Shown here: positions 63,059 to 64,000 of the stretch, in pieces
Layout: every line of letters starts with the position of its first letter
Numbering within the stretch: the stretch's first letter is position 1
NCBI GenBank assembly: GCA_019416285.1
Contig: DXXM01000001.1
Location: forward strand, 124,001-188,000
Origin: Bacteroidales bacterium
GTDB lineage: Bacteria > Bacteroidota > Bacteroidia > Bacteroidales > Muribaculaceae
Reading direction: 5' to 3'
DNA: 64,000 nt
The notes under the pieces: generated by a model
Database searches by the model: none
What the model was told of the DNA's origin: nothing
Seen by the model: the letters and a program-made list of their open reading frames with translations, nothing else
Translations under genes and position numbers: made by a program

Positions 63059-63562
63059 ATGAAACGTTTCAATCACATATTTTATGCCGCCGCAGTGCCG
63101 GTTTTTGTCTCGGCGCTGGCGCTCTCGGGATGCTCGGGCGCTTCCGAGAAAAACAGCTCTGCCGCTGTCACCGGTATTCCTGTCACTGAGATTCCCCCTG
63201 ACACAATAGCTTTTCTCGAACTGCCTCAGATTCCGGCCACTATACGCACACCGGAGGACAAAGCAGGCTTTATTGCCATACATTTCTGGGACCACCTCGA
63301 TTTCAGTGATCACCGGAAGTCGCTCGATGTCAATTTCATGGAGCAGAACTTCGTGGACTATCTCTCGATTCTCCCGGCAGTGATGGCCGAGGACCGTGTG
63401 ATGGCCCTGAATATCCTTCTGGAGCGTTCATCTGCTACTCCCGAGACGCGTGAGCTCATCGAGTCGCTCGGAATAAAATATCTCAGCCACCCCGATTCGC
63501 CCATGCACAACGACGAATATTTCGCGGATTTCGTGGCGGCCATGAAGAAATCAGGCCGTTAG
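63059..63562 (+). CDS. DUF5106-like lipoprotein, 167 residues
   Basis: A lipoprotein with lipobox LALSGC (Cys24). The mature part matches the DUF5106 pattern: AGFIAIHFWDHLDFSD near 90-103, then helices ending GIKYLSHPDSPMHNDEYF. Many DUF5106 proteins continue into a thioredoxin-like domain, which is absent here. The start must be at 63059 because the signal peptide begins there, yet this places the ATG four bases after the terminator T run. Function unknown. Confidence 0.75.
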   Translation: MKRFNHIFYAAAVPVFVSALALSGCSGASEKNSSAAVTGIPVTEIPPDTIAFLELPQIPATIRTPEDKAGFIAIHFWDHLDFSDHRKSLDVNFMEQNFVDYLSILPAVMAEDRVMALNILLERSSATPETRELIESLGIKYLSHPDSPMHNDEYFADFVAAMKKSGR

Positions 63563-63586
63563 GAGGATATTATTGCAAACCCCATT

Positions 63587-63614
63587 GTATGGACGTTTTG
63601 AAAAACGTCCATAC
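63587..63614. terminator. Bidirectional hairpin between convergent genes
   Basis: GTATGGACGTTTT (63587-63599) is complementary to AAAACGTCCATAC (63602-63614), giving a 13-bp inverted repeat with a two-base centre, each arm holding its own T4/A4 block at the loop side. No external T run is present. It lies between the DUF5106 gene (plus) and the HDIG gene (minus). Confidence 0.5.
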
Positions 63615-63631
63615 GGCAATACTGAATCCTC

Positions 63632-64000
63632 TTAATCTCCGAATTCCTCGTTAAGAGCCATGAAGCGGCTCAGAGTGCCTGCGGAGATGCGTTCCATCGA
63701 CTTCCTCACCTTTTCAAACGGCTTAATCTTCATGTCGCCGCTCTTCGAGTAGAATTTGTCGGCATAGCAGATGAGCCGTTCAAGCAGTGACTGTGGCACA
63801 TAGCTTCTGTCGGCGGGAAGCGGCAGGTGCTGCGCCTCGATTTCGTCGGGAGTGATGCCGGCGCCGGTGTGACGCTCGGCTACGCGGGCAATCTCTTCAG
63901 GAAATCCCTCTTTGCGGAGCATGTCGGCGCCAAGGACTCCGTGAAGGATATAGGGCTCCTTGCCGTGACATTCTATCCCCGGGGCGTCCGTCAGGAAAAT
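63632..64000 (-). CDS. HDIG-domain protein, 3-prime part (runs off the window)
   Basis: The reading frame continues to the window edge, so the N-terminus is missing. The visible 122 residues contain HGVLGADMLRKEGFPEEI followed by ARVAERHTGAGITPDE, the typical second half of an HDIG-type HD phosphohydrolase, then a helical C-terminus (LLERLICYADKFYSKSG). Met at 63922 is internal, not the start. HD proteins hydrolyse phosphate esters, often of nucleotides; the substrate is unknown. Confidence 0.85.
   Translation of the reverse strand: MFLTDAPGIECHGKEPYILHGVLGADMLRKEGFPEEIARVAERHTGAGITPDEIEAQHLPLPADRSYVPQSLLERLICYADKFYSKSGDMKIKPFEKVRKSMERISAGTLSRFMALNEEFGD

Overview
The window is chromosomal DNA from a gut-type member of the Bacteroidales. 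The best fit is a Muribaculaceae-like organism, which is an inference from overall gene style because no rRNA is present. The evidence is a SusC/SusD pair with a hybrid two-component regulator, NigD-like, DUF5683 and DUF4922 proteins, LytTR-type signalling, no consistent Shine-Dalgarno sites, and several promoters of the Bacteroidetes form TTTG-N19-20-TAnnTTTG. No tRNA, rRNA, CRISPR array, insertion sequence or prophage was seen.

Layout. Bases 1-7,100 (minus strand) hold an envelope group: a golvesin-domain amidase-like protein, a GT2 glycosyltransferase, a DUF4922 HIT/GalT-like protein, and a TPR membrane kinase that lacks its phospho-acceptor histidine. Bases 7,350-11,930 are parA-parB-DUF5683-LysM lytic transglycosylase, ending in a strong terminator. 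Bases 11,990-14,590 (minus) are a two-gene unit of an AraC regulator and a single-chain ATPase-TOPRIM protein, a possible defence module. Bases 14,650-19,660 are mostly housekeeping: a small unknown protein, GT4, cyclophilin, pfkA with a structured leader, a LolD-type ATPase and a NigD-like lipoprotein. Bases 19,780-22,614 encode a four-subunit 2-oxoacid:ferredoxin oxidoreductase. Next come a LytTR response regulator with its kinase (minus) and a lone, catalytically doubtful adenylation-domain protein.

Bases 26,090-35,620 form an unusual surface island. It has a low-complexity intergenic stretch and a giant helical protein of about 2,180 residues, split near its N-terminus by an apparent one-base frameshift, that ends in dockerin-like, cohesin-like and sorting-tail-like modules. 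The next gene encodes a protein with two cohesin-like domains, the same kind of helical region and the same kind of tail. The two look like partners. LrgA/LrgB, an MscS-family channel and a small membrane-anchored unknown follow.

Bases 38,820-63,054 are a polysaccharide utilisation locus. The minus strand carries a hybrid two-component regulator, GH31 with a PA14 insert, GH2 and GH3. The plus strand carries SusC, SusD, two large surface lipoproteins and a BACON-GH5 endoglucanase. This enzyme set matches xyloglucan loci such as that of Bacteroides ovatus: GH5 cuts the backbone outside the cell, SusCD imports the oligosaccharides, and GH31 (alpha-xylosidase), GH2 (beta-galactosidase) and GH3 (beta-glucosidase) finish the job in the periplasm. 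Terminator-like hairpins inside and at the end of the plus-strand operon suggest graded expression. The window closes with a DUF5106 lipoprotein and the 3-prime part of an HDIG-domain gene running off the edge.
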